Below the pieces are notes generated by a model. The model did not search any database. It saw only the letters and a program-made list of their open reading frames with translations, and was not told where the DNA came from. Source: Thermoplasmata archaeon (GTDB lineage Archaea; Thermoplasmatota; Thermoplasmata; Lutacidiplasmatales; UBA184). From it: a stretch of DNA of 41,441 nt. Where the stretch lies: the NCBI GenBank assembly GCA_027314165.1, contig DAHVCH010000020.1:1-41441 (forward strand). Direction: 5' to 3'. Position 1 is the stretch's first letter, and every line of letters begins with the position of its first letter. Position numbers and translations under genes: made by a program. Shown in pieces: positions 7,099 to 16,200 of the stretch.

Positions 7099-9060
7099 AT
7101 GTCCGCCGCCTCCGTCCCCTCCCGAGAGCCGACGTCGACCGAGAGCACGCCCAAGATCGCCCCGCTCAAGCCCGGGGACGTGGTCGTCATCCTCGGAGCC
7201 GGCAACATGGGCTCGGGCATCGGCCAGGCGGCGGCCCAAGCGGGCTTCCAGGTCCGGATCCGCGACCTCTCCGAGAAGGACCTCGAGAGGGGCCGGGCCG
7301 CGATCCTTTCGACCCTGGACGGGGCCATCCAGCGGGGGAAGAGCACCCCGGCGAAGAAGGCCGATGTCCTCTCTCGCATCGCGTTCACCACCGACCTGAT
7401 GGAGGCGGTCGCGGGGGCCCGCCTCGTCATCGAGGCGGTCTTCGAGGAGGAGCGGGTGAAGAGGCCCCTCTTCGAGGAGGTCGCCCGACACGCCCCGGCG
7501 GACTGCATCGTCGCGACCAACACCTCGTCCCTGTCGGTCTCGAAGCTCTTCGAAGGGCTCCCCGGCCCCTCGCGCTACGGGGGTCTGCACTTCTTCTACC
7601 CGGCGGCGATCAACAAGCTTGTCGAGGTCGTCGCCGCCCCGCACTCCTCCCCCGAGACCCTGGAGGCCCTGAACCGGTTCTCCTACGCCCTCCGCAAGGT
7701 CCCGATCCGTGTTGAGGACCGCGCGGGCTTCTGCGTCAACCGCTTCTTCGTGCCCTTCCTGAACGAGTCGGTCCGCCTGCTTGACGAGGGGGTCGCGAAC
7801 CTCACCACGATCGAGGCCACCGCGAACGAGCTCCTCGGGACCTCGCTCGGTCCGTTCCAGCTGATGAACGTGACCGGGGTGACCATCGCCTACCACTCGA
7901 TGGGGTCGCTCCACACGGCCTTCGGAGAGTTCTACGCCCCGTCGAAGCTGCTGGCCTCCCAGCACGAGCAGAAGGGAAAGTGGGACCTGAAGGGCGGCGG
8001 CGAGCTCCAGACGGCGAAGAAGGAGCCTGTTCGGCGCCGGCTCCTAGGGGCCATCCTCGGGATCACCACCCGTCTCGTGGAGGAGGGGGTGGCCTCCGCG
8101 GAGGACACCGACCGTGGCGCGACCATCGGACTGCGCTGGGCGAGGGGTCCCTTCGCCCTGCTGAACGCGGAGGGCCCCGCGAAGGCCCTCGAGCTCGTCA
8201 AGGAGGTGCACGCGCACTGGAAGGAGGCCTTCCCGGTCTCCAAGGAGCTCCAGCGACTGGGGCATGAGGGAGCCCCCGCCTGGCCGCTCGCCCAGATCCG
8301 GGTGCGAAAGGAGGGGGCCCTGGGATGGGTACTTCTCGACCGCCCCGAAGTGATGAACGCGCTCAACAGCCGGCTCCTCGAGGAGCTGGAGCAGAAGGTC
8401 CTCGCGACCTCGAACGACCCCGAGGTGCGGGTCCTGCTCCTCTCGGGGAGCTCGAACGTCTTCGCGGCCGGTGCGGACATCGCCGAGATGGCCAGCAAGT
8501 CGGTGGGCGAAGGGCGCGAGTTCACGATGCTGGGCCAGCGGGTGACCCGCACCATCGAAACGCTCCCGAAGCCCGTCATCGCCGTGGTGGAGGGCTACGC
8601 GCTAGGCGGTGGGCTCGAGCTGGCGCTCTCCTGCGACTTCATCCTCGCGGCCGACGGCACCACGATGGGACTCCCCGAGGTTACGCTGGGGATCCACCCC
8701 GGCTTTGGAGGTACGCAGCGGATGGTCCGGCTGGTCGGGCGGGCGCGCACGAAGATGATGGTCGAGAGCGGGATGCGGATCCGGGCCGACGAGGCCGAGC
8801 GGTGGGGGCTGGTCGCCCGCACGTTCCCCCCCGAGAAGCTCCACGAGGAGGCCCGCTCCCTCGCCAAGACGATCGCCGCTCAGGCCCCCATCGCCGTCCG
8901 ACTGGTCCGAGAGGTGACCGACCTGGGGGCGGAGACCGACCTCCCCACCGCCCTCCGGCTCGAGGCCGAGTCCGCGAGCATCACCTTCTCCACCGAGGAC
9001 CAGAAGGAAGGGATGCGCGCTTTCCAGGAGAAGCGGCCCCCCAAGTTCCGGGGACGCTAG
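7099..9060 (+). CDS. 3-hydroxyacyl-CoA dehydrogenase / enoyl-CoA hydratase fusion
   Basis: A 653-residue bifunctional enzyme that hydrates enoyl-CoA and oxidises 3-hydroxyacyl-CoA with NAD. The N-terminal dehydrogenase has the Rossmann motif ILGAGNMGSG (glycines 33-38) and a catalytic His 164/Glu 176 pair in HFFYPAAINKLVEV. The hydratase domain starts near residue 400. It carries both catalytic acids: Glu 507 in GGGLELAL and Glu 527 in GLPEVTLG, spaced by 20 as in crotonase. Dehydrogenase-first order is the archaeal arrangement, opposite to bacterial FadB, and about 650 residues is normal for it. The frame is open far upstream, but TATA spacing supports ATG 7099. No thiolase or acyl-CoA dehydrogenase is nearby, so it could serve beta-oxidation, butyrate-type metabolism or a hydroxybutyryl-CoA step. 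Confidence 0.93.
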   Translation: MSAASVPSREPTSTESTPKIAPLKPGDVVVILGAGNMGSGIGQAAAQAGFQVRIRDLSEKDLERGRAAILSTLDGAIQRGKSTPAKKADVLSRIAFTTDLMEAVAGARLVIEAVFEEERVKRPLFEEVARHAPADCIVATNTSSLSVSKLFEGLPGPSRYGGLHFFYPAAINKLVEVVAAPHSSPETLEALNRFSYALRKVPIRVEDRAGFCVNRFFVPFLNESVRLLDEGVANLTTIEATANELLGTSLGPFQLMNVTGVTIAYHSMGSLHTAFGEFYAPSKLLASQHEQKGKWDLKGGGELQTAKKEPVRRRLLGAILGITTRLVEEGVASAEDTDRGATIGLRWARGPFALLNAEGPAKALELVKEVHAHWKEAFPVSKELQRLGHEGAPAWPLAQIRVRKEGALGWVLLDRPEVMNALNSRLLEELEQKVLATSNDPEVRVLLLSGSSNVFAAGADIAEMASKSVGEGREFTMLGQRVTRTIETLPKPVIAVVEGYALGGGLELALSCDFILAADGTTMGLPEVTLGIHPGFGGTQRMVRLVGRARTKMMVESGMRIRADEAERWGLVARTFPPEKLHEEARSLAKTIAAQAPIAVRLVREVTDLGAETDLPTALRLEAESASITFSTEDQKEGMRAFQEKRPPKFRGR

Positions 9061-9084
9061 AGCGCGTCCCGCGAACTGTCGCGC

Positions 9085-11436
9085 TCACTCCGAGGCGCGA
9101 GAGGGTCCGCTGGACGAGCGGGGCCCCCGCCAGAGGATCAGCCCGCCCCAGAGCACGACCTCGGCGGCGAAGACCACCGTGAGGAACGGCGCGGAGAGCT
9201 CGAGCGGGGTGTAGGCGACGTCCCTGGCAACGAACGTGGCCGACCCCGACGCGCCCAGCGTCACGTTCGATTGGCCCGAGGACGCGTAGGGCCGCGTCGC
9301 CAAGGGCTCCTGGGGCGGCTGGGGGAACAGCGGAGCGAGGTCCGGGGAAGAGGGCGCGCTGAACGGGATCCCCGAGGGCACCGGGAACCCTTGGGAGGCC
9401 TGCAGGGGGAGCGGAGCCCGGGCAAGGCCACCGCCCGGGTAGGGGGTCGAGAAGTCGAACATGTCCAGGGGGAGGTTCGAGCTCGCCACGAACTGGTTGA
9501 GCGGCAGAAGCCCCCAGTTGTAGTCGACGAACGCCAGGGTGGACGCGTGGTTCATCACCGTGTGGGAGACGTACGCCTCCTTCGAGTAGGGCGAGACCAC
9601 GATCAGGGGGATCCGCATGCCCAGCTGCTCCCCGTCCACGACGGGCGGCGCGACGTGGTCGTAGTAGCCTCCGGCCTCGTCGTAGGTGATGAAGACCGCG
9701 GTGGAGTTCCACTCCGGGCTCGCCATGATCTTGTCCAGGAAGAAGAGCAGCCACATCTCCCCCGCGAGCATGTTCCCTGGTGGACCCTGGCTGTACTGGT
9801 CCGTGAGGCCCCCGTCCACGGGCCTCAGCCAGCTGACCGCGGGCAGGCTCCCGTCCGCGAGCTGGCTCTCGAAGGTCGCGTAGCTTCCGACCCCCGGCGT
9901 GCTCGCGGAGACCCCCTGCACGGTGTCGAAGCTCCCCATACCCTGCGAGGGGTGGTCCAGGTAGTACCCCCAGCTGATCCCCGCCGCGTTGAGCTCTCCG
10001 GGCATGGTCTCATCGAAGGGGATCCAGGGAGGGGGCCCATAGTCGTTGATGACGGGGCTGAAGCCCGCGATCGCATAGAGGTGGTTCGGGTTCGACTCCG
10101 TGAGCGCGCTCGAGAAGTAGGCGTCCGCGAGGCTGTACTGCTGCGCCACGTCCCACTCGGGGGCCATCTCTGCGGCCGTGAACGTGGTCAGCGCGGGAGT
10201 CCCCGATCCCGAGTCGTCGAGCCAGCCGTTCATCTGGCCCTGGTTCCAATCGATGTGGTACGAGGTGTACCCTTCGTAGGGATCCGCGGTGCTGAACGTC
10301 CCGTTCGAGACCGGTTCCACCGCTCCGCTCGGGCAGGAGCCGGTCCCGGGAACGAACCGACAGCCGTAGGCCGAGGGAGCCTGCTGCAGCCCGTTCGGAA
10401 CTGGGAGCTGTCCCAGGACCCCGCTCGCGCTGGGGTTGGGTCGTGGGTCGGAGGGGTAGGTCCCGAAGATGTTGTCGAAGGCGTGGTTCTCGAACATGAT
10501 CGAGATCACGTGGCGGATCGGGGTCAATGGGGCGGTGAGCCCGTGGGCGTACGGAGTTGAGGCCACGTTGGGGGAGACCCCGCCGGTTCTCGAGGAGGGG
10601 GAGACCCCTGGAGCGAGAAGAAGGAAGGCGAGGAGGAGCGGAAGGAACACGACCATGGAACTCTGGCGGGCCGAGGGGCCCCAGGGTCGGCGGCGGAAGG
10701 CACGGTGACCGCTCACGCGGGAGCGAGCTCGCTCCGGCCCGAGCGTGGAGGCTGAGGAGCGCGCGGGGGCAGCAGCGGGGGGTTGGTCCTCCGACCCCGT
10801 AGACGCCTTCGACCCGTCCTCGGCAGAGACGGGAGACGGTCCTCCCGTCCGACGGCCTGCCAGCCACATCCCCAGGAGGACCAGCACGAACAGGGCGGCC
10901 GCCCCCTCCTCGGTGTAGAGGATGAGGTAGGGGAAACCCTGGAACCCGCTTTCCGCGTAGATGAGCGAGTAGACCACGGCCATCACCAGCGGCCCGATGA
11001 CGAGCCCCGGACCCCAGAGGAACCGACGACGCGCCCGCAGGTCGGGAACTACGTGCGGCATCACGAGGATGGCCAGCGGGAGCCCTCCCACCGTGCAGAG
11101 AAGCGCCCGAAGGAGCAGGTCGAGGTTCGGCACGACCGGATAGTTCGTGTTCGCGAACCAGGTTCCCACTGCCCCCACGATCGCGATCGCGACGGCCCAA
11201 GGCAGAGGATGACGGAGGCTCCGGGCCATGACCACCCCGAGCGTCGGGAATGCGAGCCCGCCCACGACGACCCCGAGCAGGATGTAGACCTCCTGCCGGG
11301 GGTCTCCCAGGAGGAACAGGAGACCGGTCAGGTAGACCAGGCTCACGAGGGAGAACCCGTCCAGGAAGGCGCCCAGGGCGAAGTAGGCCCAGCGGCGCTT
11401 CGGCCGTTGGGGACCCGCCGGGCCGCCCTGCTTCAT
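9085..11436 (-). CDS. Membrane-fused phosphoesterase (phospholipase C/acid phosphatase family)
   Basis: The 783-residue protein begins with a six-helix-like membrane domain (about residues 15-193). A Ser/Pro/Arg-rich linker follows, then a signal-peptide-like segment at 261-280 and the phosphoesterase domain. A C-terminal membrane anchor (about 750-770) ends it. Family motifs are HVISIMFENHAFDNIFG (metal/active-site Glu 316, Asn 317), ITYDEAGGYYDHVAPP and GMRIPLIVVSPYSK followed by NHASTLAFVDYNWGL. The catalytic part should face outside and cleave phosphomonoesters or phosphodiesters, but the substrate is not readable. The internal Met 261 followed by a hydrophobic run looks like a former independent secreted start, suggesting gene fusion. 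It lies 35 nt downstream of gcvH on the same strand and is convergent with the HADH-ECH gene, 24 nt away. Confidence 0.85.
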   Translation of the reverse strand: MKQGGPAGPQRPKRRWAYFALGAFLDGFSLVSLVYLTGLLFLLGDPRQEVYILLGVVVGGLAFPTLGVVMARSLRHPLPWAVAIAIVGAVGTWFANTNYPVVPNLDLLLRALLCTVGGLPLAILVMPHVVPDLRARRRFLWGPGLVIGPLVMAVVYSLIYAESGFQGFPYLILYTEEGAAALFVLVLLGMWLAGRRTGGPSPVSAEDGSKASTGSEDQPPAAAPARSSASTLGPERARSRVSGHRAFRRRPWGPSARQSSMVVFLPLLLAFLLLAPGVSPSSRTGGVSPNVASTPYAHGLTAPLTPIRHVISIMFENHAFDNIFGTYPSDPRPNPSASGVLGQLPVPNGLQQAPSAYGCRFVPGTGSCPSGAVEPVSNGTFSTADPYEGYTSYHIDWNQGQMNGWLDDSGSGTPALTTFTAAEMAPEWDVAQQYSLADAYFSSALTESNPNHLYAIAGFSPVINDYGPPPWIPFDETMPGELNAAGISWGYYLDHPSQGMGSFDTVQGVSASTPGVGSYATFESQLADGSLPAVSWLRPVDGGLTDQYSQGPPGNMLAGEMWLLFFLDKIMASPEWNSTAVFITYDEAGGYYDHVAPPVVDGEQLGMRIPLIVVSPYSKEAYVSHTVMNHASTLAFVDYNWGLLPLNQFVASSNLPLDMFDFSTPYPGGGLARAPLPLQASQGFPVPSGIPFSAPSSPDLAPLFPQPPQEPLATRPYASSGQSNVTLGASGSATFVARDVAYTPLELSAPFLTVVFAAEVVLWGGLILWRGPRSSSGPSRASE

Positions 11437-11471
11437 GGGAGCCTACGCGAGGGAGGATAGGGCTCGCACGG

Positions 11472-11873
11472 CTAGTGCCCGCCCTTGGCGACGTGAGCCC
11501 GATAGCGGGCGGCGTCAAGGAGGGACGAGACGTCCGGCGTCCCCATCGCGCGAAGCTTGTAGAGCCAACCCTTGCCGTAGGGGTCCTTGTTGACCAGCTC
11601 CGGGTGGGCCTTGAGCTCCGTGTTGACCTCCGCGATCTTCCCTTCGAAGGGGGCGTAGATGTCGGCCACGGTCTTCACCGACTCGAGGACCATGATGGGC
11701 TGCTTCGGCCGACCCTCCTTCCCCACGGCGGGGAGGTCGACGAAGACGACGTCGGTCAGCTCCGCCTGCGCGTGGTCGGTGATCCCGACGGTCACGAGGT
11801 CGCCCTCGACCCGGACCCACTCGTGCGACTCGGTGTAGTGCAGCTCCTCGGGGACTCCGCTCTCCGTCGTCAT
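11472..11873 (-). CDS. gcvH: Glycine cleavage system H protein (lipoyl carrier)
   Basis: A 133-residue lipoate-bearing shuttle protein. The lipoyl-lysine is Lys 67 in LESVKTVADIYAP. Other family features are HYTESHEWV at the N-terminus, the VGITDHAQAELTDVVFVDLP stretch and DPYGKGWLYKL. Length is normal. The ATG overlaps the ahcY stop as ATGA, so translation is probably coupled. The frame is open upstream inside ahcY, but that part is only the shadow of ahcY. No gcvT or gcvP is present in the window. The carrier either serves a glycine cleavage complex encoded elsewhere or has another lipoyl-relay role. Confidence 0.93.
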   Translation of the reverse strand: MTTESGVPEELHYTESHEWVRVEGDLVTVGITDHAQAELTDVVFVDLPAVGKEGRPKQPIMVLESVKTVADIYAPFEGKIAEVNTELKAHPELVNKDPYGKGWLYKLRAMGTPDVSSLLDAARYRAHVAKGGH

Positions 11874-13120
11874 GTTCCTTCCTCCCAACTCTCCAGGTAC
11901 TTCTTCTGGGCCGCCGTGAGCTCGTCGATCTCGGCCCCGTACGGCCTCAGGGCGGCGTTGGCCACGGTCCGGTCCAGAGCGGCGGGCACGGGGTAGACCC
12001 CCGGCCTCATCCCCTTCCCTTCCTTCTTCAGGTGCTCGGCCGAAAGCGCTTGGAGAGCGAAGCTCATGTCCATGATCTCGACCGGGTGCCCCTGGCCGGC
12101 GGCGAGGTTCACCAGGCGTCCCTCGGCGAGGAGGTAGATGCGACGGCCGTCCGCCATGCGGAACTCCTCCACGCTGCCCCGTACCTTCCGCTGCTCGACC
12201 GCGAGGCCGGCAAGGTCCTTCTTGTTGATCTCGACGTCGAAGTGACCGGAGTTGGCCAGGCAGCAGCCGTCCTTCATCACCTTGAGATGCTCGGCCCGCA
12301 CGACGTCCGTGCACCCGGTGACGGTGACGATGAAGTCGGCGACCCGCGCCGCGTCCAGCATCCGCATCACCCGGAAGCCCTCCATCCGGGCCTCCATGGC
12401 GCGCGAGGCGTCGATCTCCGTCACGATGACCTCGGCTCCCAGCCCGCGTAGGCGGGAGGCGACCCCCTTCCCGCACCAGCCGTAGCCGGCCACCACGGCG
12501 GTCCGCCCCGCCACGACCAGGTTGGTCGCGGTGAAGATCCCGTCCAAGGTCGACTGGCCCGTGCCGAAACGGTTGTCGAAAAGGTGCTTCATCGTTGCGT
12601 CGTTGACATCGATCGCGGGCCAGGGAAGCTTGCCCTCCCGCTGCATGGCCCTCAGCCGGACGACCCCGGTCGTGGTCTCCTCCGTGCTTCCGAGGATCTT
12701 CCCCCGGCGGCCCTTCCCGCGCGCGATGGCCGCCGCCACCAGGTCCGAACCGTCATCGATGATGATGTCCGGGTCTGCGTTCAGCATGGCCTGGATCCCC
12801 TCGCGGTAGTCGGCGAGCGACTCGCCCTTGACCGCGTAGGTCTCGACCCCCTCGTGCAGCACGTGCGCGACGGCGTCATCGTCGGTGGAGAGCGGGTTGG
12901 AGGCGGCCATGTGCACGTCGGCCCCGCCCGCCTGGAGCGCGAGGGCCAGGGCGCAGGTCTTCGACTCGACGTGGAGGACGAGGGAGAGGGTCAGGCCCCG
13001 GAAGGGCTGCTCCTTCTCGAACCGGGCCCGGATCCCCTCGAGGATCGGCATGTGGGCGCGTGCCCACTCGACCTTGCGCGTCCCCGTCTCGAGGTCCCCT
13101 ACCGCCTTCGGCTTGGCCAA
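11870..13120 (-). CDS. ahcY: S-adenosylhomocysteine hydrolase
   Basis: Splits S-adenosylhomocysteine to homocysteine and adenosine, clearing the product of methyltransferases. Some archaeal members prefer S-inosylhomocysteine. The 416-residue protein has the N-terminal KVEWARAHMPIL, the substrate-domain LVLHVESKTCAL, STEETTTGVVRL, and KHLFDNRFGTGQS with the catalytic Lys and Asp. The NAD motif is VAGYGWCGKGVA (from residue 210). The start is TTG 13120: it is the only start between the preceding in-frame stop and the conserved region, and a GGTGAG ribosome-binding site lies a few nt upstream. It overlaps gcvH by 4 nt. Its product homocysteine is the substrate of the cystathionine beta-synthase encoded further upstream on the same strand. 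Confidence 0.95.
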   Translation of the reverse strand: MAKPKAVGDLETGTRKVEWARAHMPILEGIRARFEKEQPFRGLTLSLVLHVESKTCALALALQAGGADVHMAASNPLSTDDDAVAHVLHEGVETYAVKGESLADYREGIQAMLNADPDIIIDDGSDLVAAAIARGKGRRGKILGSTEETTTGVVRLRAMQREGKLPWPAIDVNDATMKHLFDNRFGTGQSTLDGIFTATNLVVAGRTAVVAGYGWCGKGVASRLRGLGAEVIVTEIDASRAMEARMEGFRVMRMLDAARVADFIVTVTGCTDVVRAEHLKVMKDGCCLANSGHFDVEINKKDLAGLAVEQRKVRGSVEEFRMADGRRIYLLAEGRLVNLAAGQGHPVEIMDMSFALQALSAEHLKKEGKGMRPGVYPVPAALDRTVANAALRPYGAEIDELTAAQKKYLESWEEGT

Positions 13121-13156
13121 CCGAGCTCACCGTCCCGGCCGCCGCACCAAGGGGGG

Positions 13157-13166
13157 GTTCTTACGC
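13157..13166 (-). promoter_or_regulatory. Candidate TATA box for ahcY-gcvH
   Basis: On the minus strand this reads gcgtaagaac, about 41 nt upstream of the TTG start. That would leave a short leader of roughly 14 nt containing the GGTGAG ribosome-binding site. Confidence 0.35.
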
Positions 13167-13235
13167 CTTCGGGTCCCGGGCCGCGGCCCGCCTGGGGAGA
13201 CCTGGGCCACCGGAAGAGCCTTCCGAGGGGGTCCG

Positions 13236-13256
13236 GGGGCCGCCAGTGGCGGCCCC
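13236..13256. terminator. 9-bp perfect G+C hairpin after the giant surface-protein gene
   Basis: The arms ggggccgcc and ggcggcccc pair perfectly around the loop agt. On the minus strand the hairpin starts 15 nt past the stop of the 1417-residue protein and upstream of the ahcY promoter region. There is no T-tract, so a role in 3'-end protection is as likely as termination. Confidence 0.35.
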
Positions 13257-13271
13257 GGCCCTACTGCGGCC

Positions 13272-16200
13272 CTACCTCGTCGCCGCGCCGCAGAAGGGAC
13301 AGACCAGGAAGTCCGCGTTGATCTCCCGCTGGCAGGACGAGCAGGTCTTCATCCCGGCTCCGGACGCGCCCGGCACCGCCGCTTGGGCGGGGGGTGCAGG
13401 GGCGACCCCGCCGTGTCCGACGGAGGGTGGCGCGGTGAAGCCGCCGGAGGGCGCTCCGGGAGCCGGCACAGCCGTGCCGCCGGCCCCGCCCGAGGGAGGC
13501 GCCCCGCCGTAGAGGTCCTCCCCGCTCGTCTTCTGCGCGGAGGGGGCGCTCATGCCCGTCCGGGTGCCCTGCGTCTGCTGCAGCTTGAAGGCGCTGTAGG
13601 AGAGGTAGGAGGGCTGCCTCTTCCACCAGTCCCAGAACGACCCTTCGGTGTAGTTCTCGCCGAGCTCCTTCCTGGCCTCCGAGCGGTAGCGCTCGATGGC
13701 CTGCGTGTAGTCCTTCCTCTGGGCCTCGTCGGGCGCCGCGCCCTGCTTGCCCAAGAGGATGGCCGAGCACTCGGGACAGACCTGGCTCTTCGCCGGGATC
13801 GTGGAGGCGCAACGGCTGCAGCGGACCATCTCCGCTTCGAACTCCGCTCCGCACTTCGGGCAGGCCGGGGCCTTCTCGGGGATGAGCTCGCCGCACTCCC
13901 CGCACTCGACCAGGCGACCCTTGCCGGACTTGCTCATCAGGAACACGGCCGCCACGAGGACCGCGACCGCCGCCACCGCTCCGATGATGATGAACGCCAG
14001 CGTGGACAGCGAGCCGTTCGGGCAGATGAACTGGGAGAACTCGTTGCAGGCCGCCGGCGGGGCGGTCACGGTGATGGTGTACGGGGTCGCGGACCATCCT
14101 TCGCCGCCGTTGTACTGCGCGTAGAGGAGGACGTTGTACGTGCCCGGCGCGAGAGGCCCGTTCGCATTGCTGTAGACCCCCACGCTGAGGTTGGTGAAGG
14201 CCGAGGAGTTGGTCGTCCTCGCCTGGGGGAGGCCGCTCCACTCCGAGTAGGTGACGTTCGTGGCCGTGGCGGAGTCGTACAGGCTCGCGCCGATCGTCGC
14301 CCATCCCGTGCCGTTGAAGATCACTTCGCCGTCCACGGTGAAGATCTGCGTGCTGCCCTCTTGGACGGAGTGGCTTGAGAACGTGACCCCGTTGAAGCGG
14401 ATGCTCGACGGCCAGATCATCACGTTGACCGGCGCCTCGACGGTGTGGTTCGCGCCGCCGTTGAAGTAGTTCACGAAGATCGCGAACGTGCGCAGCTGGC
14501 TGGGCTGGCCGGGAGCGACGCTCCCGCCCGCGTTGATGACGCTCTCGTTCACGTGCCAGGAGAGCGAGAGGTTGAGGTGCTGCCACTGGGTGATCGTGTT
14601 GAGCGACAGCGGGCGCGGCATGAGCATCTGCCAGTAGGTGCTCTTGCCCACGACCTTCATCGCGAGCCAGTAGGTCGCCTGGGTCCCCGGACCACCGACA
14701 TTGGTCATGTTCGCGTCGATGCCCAGAAGGCTCCCGATCGAGACGTTCGCGTTCGGGGCCCACGTGAGCACACCGTTCGCGTTCAGGACCTCGGGCACCA
14801 CGATGGGCACTGTCGTCCGAGTGTTGTTGGCGATGACCAGGCTGGTGTAGTCCACCGTGTAGACGCTCGTCGGCGCGGTGTCCCAGAAGGTGAAGGGCGG
14901 GGAGGGGTTCTTGCCCGGGAACACCGGGGTGTAGGTGACCTGGGCCTGGACCAGCGTCGTGCAGGTGCAGATGACCTGCGTGGTGACCGTCGCAAGCCAA
15001 GTGCCGCTGTTCGAGTTGATCGCTCCGGAGTTCAGGACCGAGGCGCCGATCCAGGTCGCGACGTTGGAGCCGCCGACCCCGGTCGGGGTGATGAGCTGGA
15101 AGGAAACCGCCACCGAGCCCGCGGCCGCAGGGGCGTCACCGATGTTGGTGACCAGCGCCTGGAGGACGACGTTGTTCTGGGTGTTGGGCTGGCCGCTCGT
15201 GACCAGCTGGTTCGTCGCCTGGTCGAGCATCGAGGTGTAGACCCCGCCGTGGCCCGAGGGGCTGGAGAACGGCACGCCGTTCACGTCGAACTTGGCCGAG
15301 ACGGCCTTGCCCGTGGTGGACGGCCAGGTGGTCGTGTGCGCCGGGTCGATCATCGCCCAGAGCATGTGGGCGCCCGCCGACAAGAACGGCTGCGGGGTCG
15401 TGAAGGTCATGCCGAGGGTGATGGTCGTGCTGCTCACCGAGGAGAAGTCCGTGTCCGTGAGCGCGTGGGAGGCGACGGACAGGTTGTAGGGCAGCGTACC
15501 GGAGGTCCCGGGGTAGTTGTCGTAGAGCACCAGGGGGATCGACGGGGCCCCGAGCTGGAGGCTGTTCGCGTCCAGCACGGTCACGTTGACCGAGATGGTG
15601 TAGTTCTCCGTGTAGGCGGGCGGGGTGGAGCCCGCGGCGTTCCACAGGTTGAACTGGATGCCCGTCACCTGGAGGTCCGCGATCAGGAGCGGCGCCTGGG
15701 CGGGAGGCAGGGAGAGCGGGGCGGAGCAGCTCGCCCCGTAAGGCCAGCTGCAGATCTTCGGCGAGGCCAACTTCTCGCTTAGGGTGGCCGAGGGTCCCCC
15801 GGTCACGTTGGCCGCCGTTTCGAAGAGGGACATGTTGTAGTTCCCGAAGGAGACCCCGTCCGGGAGCGAGTAGGCGGTCAGGTTGTCCGTCAGGATCGCG
15901 ATGGTCCCGACCCCGGCGGCGTTGGTCATGTTGTAGGTCGAGGCCCCCGCCACGTGGGACGCGTAGTAGGAGAGGGCGGAGTAGAGCTGCGGGACGCCGG
16001 CCGACAGCCAGTTGCTGTTGGTGAAGTTCCGCGCGGTGTAGTTGTTGTGGGAGGTGGCGGCGGGCGTCGTCGGCAGCGCCGCGAGCTGGGCCCCGACCAC
16101 CGGGGAGCCGGTCGGGTTCGTGATCCTGGCCTGGACCCACTGGAAGATGTAGACGTTGGAGGTCGCGTCAGGAACGAACGCGCTGACGTTCGTGTAGGGG

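Noticed and set aside
11874-12476. Upstream extension of the gcvH frame.
   Set aside because: It lies entirely inside ahcY in another frame; H-protein sequence begins at ATG 11873.
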